NCBI RefSeq assembly: GCF_014694315.1
Contig: NZ_JAAOXD010000009.1
Span: 69,854 to 133,853, forward strand
Direction: 5' to 3'
DNA: 64,000 nucleotides
Origin: Arthrobacter ipis
GTDB taxonomy: Bacteria; Actinomycetota; Actinomycetes; Actinomycetales; Micrococcaceae
Shown: positions 16,417 to 24,881 of the stretch, piece by piece
Position numbering within the stretch: position 1 is the first letter of the stretch
Layout: each line of letters opens with the position of its first letter
Notes under the pieces: model-generated
Databases searched by the model: none
What the model was told of the DNA's origin: nothing
What the model saw: the letters and a program-made list of their open reading frames with translations, nothing else
Position numbers and translations under genes: made by a program

Positions 16417-16444
16417 CGGCTCCGCAGCTTGCCGGCTAAGCAAC

Positions 16445-16483
16445 GGACGACGGCGGTACCTCCCGCCGTCGTCCTCTTGCTTT
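16445..16483. terminator. Terminator between convergent carboxylase and aconitase genes
   Basis: GGACGACGGCGG pairs perfectly with CCGCCGTCGTCC across TACCTC, followed by TCTTGCTTTT. It is a member of the recurrent terminator family and lies between two convergent genes. Confidence 0.87.
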
Positions 16484-16488
16484 TCGGC

Positions 16489-19137
16489 TCAGGCTGTTAG
16501 CGTCCTGCGCAGGATCATGGGGATGACGCCGCCGACGGCGAGGAGTTGGCATTCCAGACCCGTCTCCACGGCGGCGGTGGCCATGAACGGTTCCTCCGCG
16601 CCGTCGATGCGGACGATCTTTGCCGCGATCCCGGCGCGGGGATGGATGAGCTCCTCGGGTGCGTCCAGCGCAATCCGATCGCCCGGTGCGAGGCTGAGGA
16701 GTTTCTCCCTTATGTCCGCCGGCATGACGAGCGGGAGGATGCCCATGCCGATCAGGTTGGAGCGGTGGATCCGCTCGAAGCTGGCGGCGATCACCGCCCG
16801 GACACCGAGCAGCCGCTGGGCCTTTGCCGCCCAGTCCCGGGACGATCCCATGCCGTACCGCTCGCCGGCCACCATGATCACCGAGTCGCCTGCCTCCCGG
16901 TACCGCTGCGCGGCGTCCCAGATGGGCAGGGTCTCTTTCGACGGCGCGTGGACGGTGTGTGCCACCGGCGCCTCTGGGTGCAGGAGGTTCCTGACGGACT
17001 TGTTGTGGAAGGCACCCCGGACCATGACCTCCCAGTTTCCGCGGCGGGAGGCGAAGACGTTGAGGTCGGCGCGGTCCTCTCCCCTGTCCACCAGGAAGTC
17101 GGCAACGCTGCTGGCCGGCGGGATAGCGCTCGCGGGGGAGATGTGGTCAGTGGTGATGTCATCGCCGAGCACCAGGAGCGGATGCGCGGTGAACTTCCCG
17201 AGCAGGCTGCCCTCGGTCAGGGCGGCGAACGGAGGGCGGCGGAGGATCGTGGATCCCTCGTCCCACGGGTACTTTGCCCCGTCCGGCGCTTCCACCCGCT
17301 TCCATTGCGGGTCGCGGCTGGCGATGGCGAAGTCCCGGCGGAAGTCGGCGGGGCAGTTGGCCTTGGCCACGAAGGCGTCGATCTCTTCCCGGGAAGGCCA
17401 CAGGTCCTCGAGGAAGACGGGTGTGCCGTCCTCGGCAAGCTGGACGGGCTCCTTGCTGAGGTCGCGCTTCGCGTCGCCGGCGATCGCGAAGGCCACCACC
17501 AGCGGCGGCGACAAGATGAAGCTAAGTTCGACGTCGGGGTGCACCCGGCCGGGGAAATTGCGGTTGCCGGACAAAATCGCCACCGGTTCGCTCACGCCGT
17601 CGGCCTGGGCCCTGGCGATCACCGGCGTCAGCGGACCCGGGTTGCCAATGCAGGTGGTGCAGCCGAACCCGACGATGTCGAAACCGACATAGGCGAGATC
17701 GTCAATGAGCCCGGCACGCTTGAGGTAGCTGGCGGCCGCCGGTGACCCCGGCGCCAACGAGGTCTTGACCCAGTCCGGCACGGTTAGCCCGCGCTGGCGG
17801 GCGTTGCGGGCGAGCAGTCCGGCGGCGATGAGCAGCCGGGGATCCGAGGTGTTGGTGCAGCTGGTGATGGCGGCCAGGGCCACCGGAAAGTCCGGCAGGC
17901 CGCCGTCGCCGGTCGGCGCAGTTCCAGCGCGGTCATGGGCCGGGCCGGCCTCCTTTTCCAGCGCCTTGCGGATGCCGCCGTAGGGCAGAAGGTCCTGGGG
18001 ACGGCGCGGTCCGGCCGCGTGCATCGCAACGGCGGACAGGTCGACGTCGACGACTCTCGTGTAAACCGGCGCTGCTTCCGGGTCGAACCAGAGCCCGGCC
18101 TGCTTGGCGTACGCCTCGACCAGCCGCGTCTGTTCAGCGCTCCGGCCAGTGCCGGCGAGGTAGTCGAGGACGTGCCCGTCGATGGGAAAGTAGCCGGTGG
18201 TGGCGCCGTATTCGGGCGCCATGTTGGCGACGACGGCACGCTCGCCCACCGTCAGCGTGGAGACGCCGGGGCCGAAGAACTCAACGAACTCCCCCGTGAC
18301 ACCAACCTCGCGCAGCCGCTGGGTGACGGTCAGCGCGAGGTCGGTGGCGAGGGTTCCGGGCCCCAGTTTGCCGGTCAGGCGGACACCGAGGACGTCGGGG
18401 ATGCGCAGCGTGGCAGGCATCCCGAACATCACCGTCTGCGCTTCCAGCCCGCCGACGCCCCAGCCGAGGACGCCGAGTCCGTTGATCATCGTCGTGTGGC
18501 TGTCCGTGCCCACCATCATGTCCGGCAGCGCCCACCGGACGCCGTCCTTCTCGATGGTGGTCACCACGGTGGCCAGCTGCTCAAGGTTGATCGTGTGCAT
18601 GATGCCGGTGCCGGGCGGATTAATGTGCACGCCGTTCATGGCCTTCGAGGCCCACTTCAGGAACTGGTACCGCTCCCGGTTTCTGCGGATCTCGTGCCTG
18701 ATGTTCCGGGTGGCTGCGTCGGCATGCCCGTACTCCTCCACCGCCAGGGAGTGGTCGATGGACACGTCCACGCGCAGCAGCGGGTTCAGAGCCCTGGGGT
18801 CGGCACCGGACTCGGCGAGCGTGTCCCGCATGGCCGCGATATCAACCAGTGCTGGTGTGCTGGTGGTGTCATGCATCAGCACCCGGCTGGGCAGGAACTC
18901 GATTTCGGCGGTGCTGGTGCCCGTGGCCAGCCACTTTCGCAGGGCGTCCATGGCCTCCTCGCGTTCCTGGTCGGCCATGTTCCGCTGCACGTTCTCCGCC
19001 AGCAGCCGCAGGACCACCGGTAACCGGGAAAACCCGGCGCCGAAGGCACCCTCGATGTCCACGGCCCGCAGTACCTCGCCATTGACGGAGAGGCTGGTGA
19101 TGCAGGGGCTTGAGCCTTCGGCGGTGAGGATACTCAT
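16489..19137 (-). CDS. Aconitase (AcnA-like) with its own GntR regulator
   Basis: The 882-residue protein is a full-length AcnA-type aconitase: the 4Fe-4S ligands are Cys427 (TSCTNTSD), Cys493 and Cys496 (GCTTCIGNPGPL); GTDSHTTMINGLGVLGWGVGG and the C-terminal GMGSSRDWAAKA arginine loop are present. It interconverts hydroxy-tricarboxylates through a cis-aconitate-type intermediate. GVHINPPGTGIMHTINLEQLA departs slightly from the usual AcnA wording. Being next to a divergent FCD-GntR gene rather than a TetR-type AcnR suggests an inducible second aconitase for a specific tricarboxylate, not the housekeeping TCA enzyme; that is inference. The ATG has AGGA close upstream. Confidence 0.88.
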   Translation of the reverse strand: MSILTAEGSSPCITSLSVNGEVLRAVDIEGAFGAGFSRLPVVLRLLAENVQRNMADQEREEAMDALRKWLATGTSTAEIEFLPSRVLMHDTTSTPALVDIAAMRDTLAESGADPRALNPLLRVDVSIDHSLAVEEYGHADAATRNIRHEIRRNRERYQFLKWASKAMNGVHINPPGTGIMHTINLEQLATVVTTIEKDGVRWALPDMMVGTDSHTTMINGLGVLGWGVGGLEAQTVMFGMPATLRIPDVLGVRLTGKLGPGTLATDLALTVTQRLREVGVTGEFVEFFGPGVSTLTVGERAVVANMAPEYGATTGYFPIDGHVLDYLAGTGRSAEQTRLVEAYAKQAGLWFDPEAAPVYTRVVDVDLSAVAMHAAGPRRPQDLLPYGGIRKALEKEAGPAHDRAGTAPTGDGGLPDFPVALAAITSCTNTSDPRLLIAAGLLARNARQRGLTVPDWVKTSLAPGSPAAASYLKRAGLIDDLAYVGFDIVGFGCTTCIGNPGPLTPVIARAQADGVSEPVAILSGNRNFPGRVHPDVELSFILSPPLVVAFAIAGDAKRDLSKEPVQLAEDGTPVFLEDLWPSREEIDAFVAKANCPADFRRDFAIASRDPQWKRVEAPDGAKYPWDEGSTILRRPPFAALTEGSLLGKFTAHPLLVLGDDITTDHISPASAIPPASSVADFLVDRGEDRADLNVFASRRGNWEVMVRGAFHNKSVRNLLHPEAPVAHTVHAPSKETLPIWDAAQRYREAGDSVIMVAGERYGMGSSRDWAAKAQRLLGVRAVIAASFERIHRSNLIGMGILPLVMPADIREKLLSLAPGDRIALDAPEELIHPRAGIAAKIVRIDGAEEPFMATAAVETGLECQLLAVGGVIPMILRRTLTA

Positions 19138-19164
19138 GGTCCTGCTTTCTCAAGGAGCAGCTAG

Positions 19165-19190
19165 CTGTTATAGGTTATAACCTATAACAG
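19165..19190. promoter_or_regulatory. 26-bp perfect palindrome, aconitase/GntR operator
   Basis: CTGTTATAGGTTA is followed immediately by its exact reverse complement TAACCTATAACAG. It is AT-rich in a GC-rich setting and lies midway between the aconitase start and the divergent GntR frame. The symmetry and position fit a strong binding site for the GntR dimer controlling both genes. Confidence 0.8.
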
Positions 19191-19237
19191 CAACGCCAAA
19201 CCGGAGGGGGCTAGCGGTCGCACACCAGCCCGTAGCG

Positions 19238-19885
19238 CTGACCAAGAGCGCCTACGCCTACGAGGAACTGCGACGCCGGATCCTGACCGGGGAGATCGGC
19301 CACGGTTCCGTGCTCAGCCAGGCGCAGCTCGCCCACGAGATCGGCGTCAGCACCACTCCCCTGCGTGAGGCATTGCGGCGGCTGGCCGCTGAGGGAATGG
19401 TCCAGTTGGAGTCGCACCGGGATGCCCGGGTCGCCTCCCTCACCGCGGATGAGGCCCGCGACCTGTACGTCCTCCGCGAGAACCTTGACCCGCTGGCTGC
19501 CGGGCTGGCGGCTGAGAGCCGGACACCTGCCGACATCGACGACATCCAGGCGGCGCTGAAGCAGCTGACGCCGCTGCACGACGCGGCGGACCTGGACGCC
19601 ATGACGGCGCACCGCGAGTTCCACCGCGCCGTCTACAGGGCCTCGCACAACCCCCTGCTCATCGGGATCCTCGAGGGGCTGTGGGACAAGGCCGACCGGT
19701 ACCGCCAAATCGGCCTGCAGAACCAGAAGGCCTCCGAGAAGGACCGCAAGCGCGTCCGCGAGGAGCACATCCAAATCGCCGACGCCGTGGTGTCCGGCGA
19801 CGCCGTCCGGGCCCGCGAAATCATGCAGCGCCACGTGGCCGGGAGCCTGGGCCGCCGCGCCATCGCCGTCCTCACCGAGGGGTAG
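19238..19885 (+). CDS. GntR-family FCD regulator with unclear start codon
   Basis: The frame encodes a complete winged helix (AYEELRRRILTGEI, LAHEIGVSTTPLREALRRLA) and an FCD domain (TAHREFHRAVY, REEHIQIADAV). The first ATG/GTG/TTG in frame is GTG at 19310, but starting there would delete the first helix of the DNA-binding domain. The frame is open from the TAA at 19178-19180. A GGAGGGGG motif at 19203-19210 precedes CTA GCG GTC; no canonical start follows. The CTG at 19238 is the only near-cognate start that keeps the domain intact and is used here provisionally. Either a rare start is used or the start codon has mutated. Confidence 0.75.
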   Translation: MTKSAYAYEELRRRILTGEIGHGSVLSQAQLAHEIGVSTTPLREALRRLAAEGMVQLESHRDARVASLTADEARDLYVLRENLDPLAAGLAAESRTPADIDDIQAALKQLTPLHDAADLDAMTAHREFHRAVYRASHNPLLIGILEGLWDKADRYRQIGLQNQKASEKDRKRVREEHIQIADAVVSGDAVRAREIMQRHVAGSLGRRAIAVLTEG

Positions 19886-20156
19886 CACTGTAACCCTGTA
19901 TGTGGCAAACCTCACCCGCCGTTTCGGGCCAAATGGTTTGAAAAGCCCTCCCGCGCCTGTGCATCATGGAATGGAACCACGAAGGAACACGCTTTTCTGC
20001 AAATGGTTCAGAAGTTCAAACACAACAAAATCCTGGTGGACGCAATGAGGCCAAACCGGTGAGCTCGTCGAGCTGCCTGAGGCCTCCGAGCGTTCCTGGG
20101 CTGCCCTGTTCCGCGGCATCGCATTGGCGCCATGCCCAGACACGAAAGCACTGAAA

Positions 20157-20339
20157 ATGACCTTTGAGACCGCCGAATCAATGACGATCAAGATCTGGGA
20201 CCGTTCTGCAGTGAACCACACACTGGAGACGCTGGTGCACGATTTTTCGAGCCGGGCCAACGCAAAGAAGAGTGACGTTGCAGTCACCCTCAGCGGTCCG
20301 AACACCTTCACGCTCAGCCTGAACACCGCTGCCCTCTAG
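20157..20339 (+). CDS. Small hypothetical protein
   Basis: A 60-residue frame (MTFETAESMTIKIWDRSAV at the start) ends 23 bases before a perfect terminator hairpin, which supports expression. No domain is recognised; the composition is balanced and unlike shadow frames (few Arg/Pro runs). A shorter version could start at the ATG at 20181. No strong ribosome site is seen. The preceding 270 bases (19886-20156) contain no other supported gene. Confidence 0.45.
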   Translation: MTFETAESMTIKIWDRSAVNHTLETLVHDFSSRANAKKSDVAVTLSGPNTFTLSLNTAAL

Positions 20340-20361
20340 GCAGCACCCCGGACAAAAACGT

Positions 20362-20408
20362 AAGAGGACGACGGCGGGACATTCCCGCCGTCGTCCTCTT
20401 GCGTTTTG
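20362..20408. terminator. Perfect 18-bp stem terminator
   Basis: AAGAGGACGACGGCGGGA and TCCCGCCGTCGTCCTCTT are exact complements around a CAT loop, followed by GCGTTTT. It serves the small gene on the left and the minus-strand AHSA1 gene on the right. Confidence 0.92.
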
Positions 20409-20430
20409 ACTGGGTAAAACGGGCAGCCCG

Positions 20431-20927
20431 TCAGGCGCGGGCGGGCTCGGCCAGGAGGGAGTCGATCTGGCCCGCGGCCTCCTTCATGCCCTCCTCCATG
20501 CCCATCTCCATCATCTGGTTCATTTGCTCTTCGGACTCGAAGACGGACTGGATGGTCATCCGGGTGCGGCCGCCGATGTCCTCCAGCGTGACGGTGGCAT
20601 GCGCGGCGCCCATGGCTTCCACCGGCGCGCCGTTGTCGTCGCGAACCCGTCGTCGAACTCGAGCCGGTTCGGCGCCTGGATGTCGGTGATGCGCCACCAG
20701 CCGCGGGGCTTCTCACCCTCGGGGCCGGTCATGAAGTAGGACGCCTCGCCGCCGGGCGTGAACTCGTACTGGCTGAACGTGGCCGGATAGGTGGGCGGGC
20801 CCCACCAGCGCTCGAGCTGCCGCGGGTCTTCCCAAATCTGCCAGACGCGCTTCACGTCGGCGTCGAACTCTGCCACGAGGGTGAGGCTGAGCGCCTCTGG
20901 ATTCTTGGTGGAACTGATAACCGTCAT
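20431..20927 (-). pseudogene. AHSA1/SRPBCC-family gene with a one-base frameshift
   Basis: Two minus-strand frames together make one SRPBCC protein of the AHSA1-like type. The 5' part (from ATG 20927, GGAAGGG 7 bases upstream) reads LVAEFDADVKRVWQIW, RWWGPPTYPATF and GWWRITDIQAP up to EFDDGFA; the 3' part continues RDDNGAPVEAM, HATVTLEDIGGRTRMT and MEEGMKEA. The junction near 20640 looks like loss of one G: the family pattern would be GFA-DDNGAP. The interval of 497 bases is one short of a whole number of codons. It may be a true pseudogene or a sequencing error. It lies 30 bases downstream of an ArsR gene, its usual partner. Confidence 0.8.
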
Positions 20928-20957
20928 TGCCGGACCCTTCCTATATTTCAGCCAGTC

Positions 20958-21290
20958 CTACTCTTCAGCCAGGATGTCTGCGATCCGGGCGACGCGCTGC
21001 CGCCAGATCGCCTCATACTCATCAAGCAGCCGGCGGGCTTTCTCCAGGCCGTCATGGTTGCCCCGCACGATCTGCTCCCTTCCGCGCTTCTCCTTGGTGA
21101 CCAGAGAGGCGCGCTCCAACACCGCCACGTGCTTCTGGACGGCGGCAAAGCTCATGGCGTAGAGGGCCGCCAGGCCGCTCACCGAATACTCGCCCACCGC
21201 CACCCGGCGCATGATGTCCCGCCGGGTGGTGTCCGCGAACGCCTGGAAGAGGCGGTCGAGTTCGGCATCGCTAAGCTGATCTACAACCAT
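20958..21290 (-). CDS. ArsR-family regulator paired with AHSA1 gene
   Basis: The 110-residue winged-helix protein has FQAFADTTRRDIMRRV, YSVSGLAALYAMSFAAVQKHV (recognition region about residues 35-55) and REQIVRGN, matching ArsR-type regulators that typically sit upstream of SRPBCC/AHSA1 genes. No metal-binding CxC motif is visible, so it is probably not a metal sensor. The start ATG at 21290 lacks a ribosome site and lies inside a palindrome; TATCCT seven to twelve bases upstream could be the -10 of a leaderless mRNA. Confidence 0.85.
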   Translation of the reverse strand: MVVDQLSDAELDRLFQAFADTTRRDIMRRVAVGEYSVSGLAALYAMSFAAVQKHVAVLERASLVTKEKRGREQIVRGNHDGLEKARRLLDEYEAIWRQRVARIADILAEE

Positions 21291-21300
21291 TTGGTTGTAG
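21281..21300. promoter_or_regulatory. Palindrome over the ArsR start codon
   Basis: CTACAACCA-TT-TGGTTGTAG has perfect 9-bp arms and includes the ATG of the ArsR gene. Binding here would block transcription and translation start together, fitting autorepression. Confidence 0.6.
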
Positions 21301-21352
21301 GATATGGCCGCTTGGCGTGGGTGTCAATGGGCAGGATATGACGGCCCGCTGC

Positions 21353-23176
21353 TCATGCGGCCCCCACCCCGGCGCCGGACTCCGCGGGCGCACTCCCGTC
21401 CGTGGGCACCGTCCCGTCGTCCTCGTACGCCACGGCGCCGGCCAGGTCGCGGCCTGCAACGTAACCGAACGCCAGCGCCGGGCCGAGGTTGATGCCGCCG
21501 GCCGGATAGTGACCGCCCATCACGCTGGCCTGGTCATTGCCGGCGACGTACAGCCCGGGGATGGGCCGGCCGCCGTCGTCCAGGGCGCGGGAGCGGCCGT
21601 CCACATCCAGCCCGGCGAACGTGCCGAAGCTTCCGGGCACCACGCGCACGGCGTAGAACGGGCCCTTCTCGAGGGGGCCGAGCGACGGGTTCGGCTTCGC
21701 GGCCGCGTCACCGCCGTAGCGGTTGAAGGGCGTGGAGCCGCGGCCGAAGTCCGGATCGACGCCAGCCGCGGCATGGCGGTTGAACCGCTCCACCGTCTCC
21801 TTGAGTCCGGCGGGATCGATGCCGCACCGGGCCGCGAGCTCCTCGAGCGTGCGGCCCTTCTTCAGATAGCCCGATCGCAGGTAGGGGAGGAGCGGCACGG
21901 GCAGCGGTTTGGCCATGCCCAGCGGGAAGCGCCGCACAAAGCGGGAATCGGCGATCTGCCAGGCCTCCGCCTGTTCCCCCGCCGGCGTGGCCGCCAGCAT
22001 TGCCGCCACGTAGTCGTAATAGCCGTTGGCCTCGTTGACGAACCGCTTCCCGCTGCGCAGGACGCCGATGCTGCCGGGCTTGGCACGGTCCATGATGTGC
22101 GGGAACGTGCCGGTCCGGCCGCTGCGGTACGGCACCAGCGACACCGGGCACCACGCGGCAGCGGATTTCACGTCGGTCCTGAAACGGGCGCCCACCGACT
22201 GGCCCAGGCTGATGCCGTCGCCGCTGGCCTCCGCAGGCGCCAGCGTCCAGTGTTCGCGGCCGGTTGGGGTGTGCGGGAACAGTTCCTTCCGGCGCTGCAC
22301 GTCCTGCGGGAAGCCGCCGGCCGCCAGGACCACTCCGCGTGCGGCGTTGATGTGCAGTTCCCCTTGGGGAGTGCCGACGACGGCGCCGGTCACCTTGCCC
22401 GCCGCGTCGGTCAGCAGCCGGCGGGCCGGCGTGGAGACGCGGATGTCGACGCCGAAGCGGTCTGCGGACTGCAGCAGCCGGCCGGTCATTGCCGTCCCGT
22501 TGACCAGCTGCATGTTGCGCCGGTGCGTCAGCAGATCCAGGAGATGCAGGCCGAATCGCCAGCCTGCATGGAGGAGTCCGCGCGGATTGCCCCGGGACGC
22601 CGAGAGGAATTTGGTCAGGTCCGGTCCGGCCATGATGCCCATGCCCAGGAACGAGGTTTCATACAGCTGGTGCCGTAATTTGGCGCGCAGCTCCGGACGG
22701 ATCCGCCGGGCATTCATGGGCTTGGGCCCAACCGAGCGGTGCCCGGTCCCGGCACCGGGAAGCCCGCCATAGACGTCGTTGATCCTGGCACCCGGGACGA
22801 ACTGCAGCGACGTCTTCTCATGGAAGAAGCCCACCATGTGGGGCACGGCCTCCAGGAACGCGTCCACCCTGTCCGCCTGGTAGTCGGCCCCCAGGACTCC
22901 GCGCAGGTAGGTTCGGAACGTCTCTTTGTCCTCGGTGACGCCTGCGGCCCGGGCCAGCGGGTTGCCGGGCGCCCAGGCCCAGCCGCCGGACCAGGCCGTG
23001 GCACCGCCGCAGACGTCCGCCTTTTCCACCACCACAACCTTCAGCCCGTGGTAGGCGGCCGTCACGGCTGCGGCCAGGCCGCCCGCGCCGGAGCCCACCA
23101 CCAGGACGTCGCAGTTCAGCGTGCGCAGGTTGACTCCGGCAGCGGAGGGGGTTGTTGCATCAGTAGGGAAAGTCAT
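21353..23176 (-). CDS. FAD-dependent dehydrogenase, 3-ketosteroid-delta1-dehydrogenase-like
   Basis: The 607-residue flavoprotein has an N-terminal FAD-binding motif (VLVVGSGAGGLAAAVTAAYHG, split at residues 25-45), GGATAWSGG, and a C-terminal block PFYAVRVVPGSFGTFAGL, GLYVAGNDQASVMGGHYPAGG with the Tyr-x-x-Gly-Gly element seen in KSTD/fumarate reductase-type enzymes. Such enzymes desaturate ring ketones next to a carbonyl. The true substrate is unknown. It is the last gene of a six-gene operon, 20 bases after the aldo/keto reductase. A second enzyme of this family lies at 35483-37123. Confidence 0.85.
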   Translation of the reverse strand: MTFPTDATTPSAAGVNLRTLNCDVLVVGSGAGGLAAAVTAAYHGLKVVVVEKADVCGGATAWSGGWAWAPGNPLARAAGVTEDKETFRTYLRGVLGADYQADRVDAFLEAVPHMVGFFHEKTSLQFVPGARINDVYGGLPGAGTGHRSVGPKPMNARRIRPELRAKLRHQLYETSFLGMGIMAGPDLTKFLSASRGNPRGLLHAGWRFGLHLLDLLTHRRNMQLVNGTAMTGRLLQSADRFGVDIRVSTPARRLLTDAAGKVTGAVVGTPQGELHINAARGVVLAAGGFPQDVQRRKELFPHTPTGREHWTLAPAEASGDGISLGQSVGARFRTDVKSAAAWCPVSLVPYRSGRTGTFPHIMDRAKPGSIGVLRSGKRFVNEANGYYDYVAAMLAATPAGEQAEAWQIADSRFVRRFPLGMAKPLPVPLLPYLRSGYLKKGRTLEELAARCGIDPAGLKETVERFNRHAAAGVDPDFGRGSTPFNRYGGDAAAKPNPSLGPLEKGPFYAVRVVPGSFGTFAGLDVDGRSRALDDGGRPIPGLYVAGNDQASVMGGHYPAGGINLGPALAFGYVAGRDLAGAVAYEDDGTVPTDGSAPAESGAGVGAA

Positions 23177-23196
23177 CTCTTGCTCCAGTTGTTCTT

Positions 23197-24036
23197 TCAG
23201 TGTCCGAATTCGTCTGAGTCCAGCCGCGGCGGCGCGCCCGTGTCCAGGGCATCAATGCCGGCCATTTCCGCCTCGGTGAGGGCAAAGCCGAAGACATCAA
23301 GGTTTTCGCGCTGCCGCCGGTCGTCGGCGGACTTGGGGATGGCCACCCGGCCGGACTGGACCTGCCAGCGGAGCACCACCTGCGCCGGCGTCTTGCCGTA
23401 TTCCGCGGCGGGACCTGTGACGGCAGGGGCCGAGAGGAAACCCCCGTTGCGGCCCAGCGGGCTGTAGGCGGCAGTCGCGATGCCGTGCTCACGGTGGAAG
23501 GCCAGCTGGTCCTGCTGCCGGTGTTCGGGATCGATCTGCACCTGGTTGACCGGGACTTCCAGGCCGGCCGCCTGCAGTTCCCGCAGATGGGCGGGCTTGA
23601 AGTTGGAAACACCCCAGCACCTGATCAGCCCCTCCTCGGCCAGCCGGGTGAGCCCCTCGGCTGCCTCGACAAACCGGCCGTGGGCAGGGTTCGGCCAGTG
23701 AATCAGGAAGAGGTCCAGGTACTCGGTGCCGAGCCGGCGGATTGCCGCGCCGAAGGCCTCGCGCACGCCCGTCCTGCCGTGCCACTGCTTATTGAATTTG
23801 GTGGTGAGGAACAGCTCCCCGCGGGCAATGCCGCTGCGGCGGATCCCCTCCCCCACGGCCTCCTCGTTGCAGTAATTTTCCGCCGTATCGATATGCCGGT
23901 ACCCGTTGCCGATCGCCCGGGCCACGGCATCGGCCGCCTCCTCGCCGGTCATCGGCCAGGTGCCCAGCCCGATGAGGGGAATTACGACGCCGGGTGCCAG
24001 TTCCGCCGTCGTGCTTTCCTCTGTTTTTTGGCTCAC
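23197..24036 (-). CDS. Aldo/keto reductase
   Basis: The 279-residue protein has the AKR catalytic tetrad Asp50, Tyr55, Lys80 and His113 in the contexts RHIDTAENY, FLTTKFNKQW and LIHWPNP, and the cofactor loop IPKSADDRR that favours NADPH. It fits the 2,5-diketo-D-gluconate reductase-like branch, reducing carbonyls of sugars or cyclic ketones. GTG start at 24036 overlaps the stop of the upstream TIM-barrel gene (GTGA). Operon partners suggest action on a keto intermediate made by the Gfo/Idh or flavin enzymes. Confidence 0.9.
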   Translation of the reverse strand: MSQKTEESTTAELAPGVVIPLIGLGTWPMTGEEAADAVARAIGNGYRHIDTAENYCNEEAVGEGIRRSGIARGELFLTTKFNKQWHGRTGVREAFGAAIRRLGTEYLDLFLIHWPNPAHGRFVEAAEGLTRLAEEGLIRCWGVSNFKPAHLRELQAAGLEVPVNQVQIDPEHRQQDQLAFHREHGIATAAYSPLGRNGGFLSAPAVTGPAAEYGKTPAQVVLRWQVQSGRVAIPKSADDRRQRENLDVFGFALTEAEMAGIDALDTGAPPRLDSDEFGH

Positions 24037-24881
24037 TGGGTTCCTGCTTTCTGGAGGTGGCCCGCCGCCTGCAGCACCGTGTCGGCCGCCTCCTTGAGCT
24101 TCCGTGCCCAGCCCAGCTCTCCCAGGCGGGCCACCGTGCTGTCCGACGGCACCTCGACGCTCACGGCACGATCAGCGGGAAAGACGTTGACCATGGCGGC
24201 AAGGTCAAACCCGCCCTCGCCCGGAACACCGCGTTCCGAGCGCGACTCCGCCACCAGCGCCGCGCGGTCGGCCGGACGCTGTGCCGGCCCGTCGCACAGC
24301 TGCAGCAGCGGCACCAGGTCGAGGTTCGCCTCGAGGTCCTGCCACTGCGCGGACCCCGGGACCGCCCCGAAGCGGTTCAGATGGAGCGCGTCCAGCACGA
24401 CGTTGCAGCCCGAGGACCGGGCCAGAGCCACCGCGGCGGGAATGGAGTTCACCGCCTGGTAGGAGATGGGCTCTAAGGTGGGGACGACGCCGTAGCTGCG
24501 GCCGTCCTCGGTCATGCGGGCCAGTGTGTCGGCAAGGCGTCCGGTGTCGGGGTCGGACGCGGCCACCGTCAGGGATGCCGCGCCGAGGGCCTGCCCGGCC
24601 TCCAGCATGGCAAGCCAGGCATCGCGCTGGTCAGTGCCGTCCAGCAGCAGGAACTCGATGTCGCGGACCGCGACGCCGGTGTCGGCCATCCGGGCCAGGG
24701 TCTCCCTCAACATCGGCGACCCGGGCTGCAGGTCATAGGGCCGCTCAGTGGGTGTGACCGGCCGGACGCGGGCGCCGATGAAGTCGAAACGGGCTTCGGC
24801 GGCGATGGCCACCAGCTGCGGCGGGGCGGTGTTAAGGAGGGACAGCTGGGCCAGGCCCAGCGGGCGGCGCGGTGCGCTCAT
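24033..24881 (-). CDS. Sugar phosphate isomerase/epimerase-type TIM-barrel protein
   Basis: From ATG 24881 the 282-residue product reads LGLAQLSLLNTAPPQLVAIA, VRPVTPTERPYDL, DIEFLLLDGT, VVPTLEPISYQAV, CNVVLDALHLNRFG and LVPLLQLCDGP, matching the xylose-isomerase-like TIM-barrel family, with Glu/Asp/His residues placed for a divalent metal. The family includes sugar epimerases, inosose dehydratase and 3-dehydroshikimate dehydratase. The start is chosen because it overlaps the upstream stop as ATGA; the upstream extension of the frame is Arg-rich and overlaps that gene. Function in this operon is inferred only: isomerisation or dehydration of a ring or sugar-like intermediate. Confidence 0.82.
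   Translation of the reverse strand: MSAPRRPLGLAQLSLLNTAPPQLVAIAAEARFDFIGARVRPVTPTERPYDLQPGSPMLRETLARMADTGVAVRDIEFLLLDGTDQRDAWLAMLEAGQALGAASLTVAASDPDTGRLADTLARMTEDGRSYGVVPTLEPISYQAVNSIPAAVALARSSGCNVVLDALHLNRFGAVPGSAQWQDLEANLDLVPLLQLCDGPAQRPADRAALVAESRSERGVPGEGGFDLAAMVNVFPADRAVSVEVPSDSTVARLGELGWARKLKEAADTVLQAAGHLQKAGTQ

Noticed and set aside
14617..16443. 608-residue minus-strand open frame
   Set aside because: Antisense to the biotin carboxylase gene, His/Gly/Arg-rich, no motifs.
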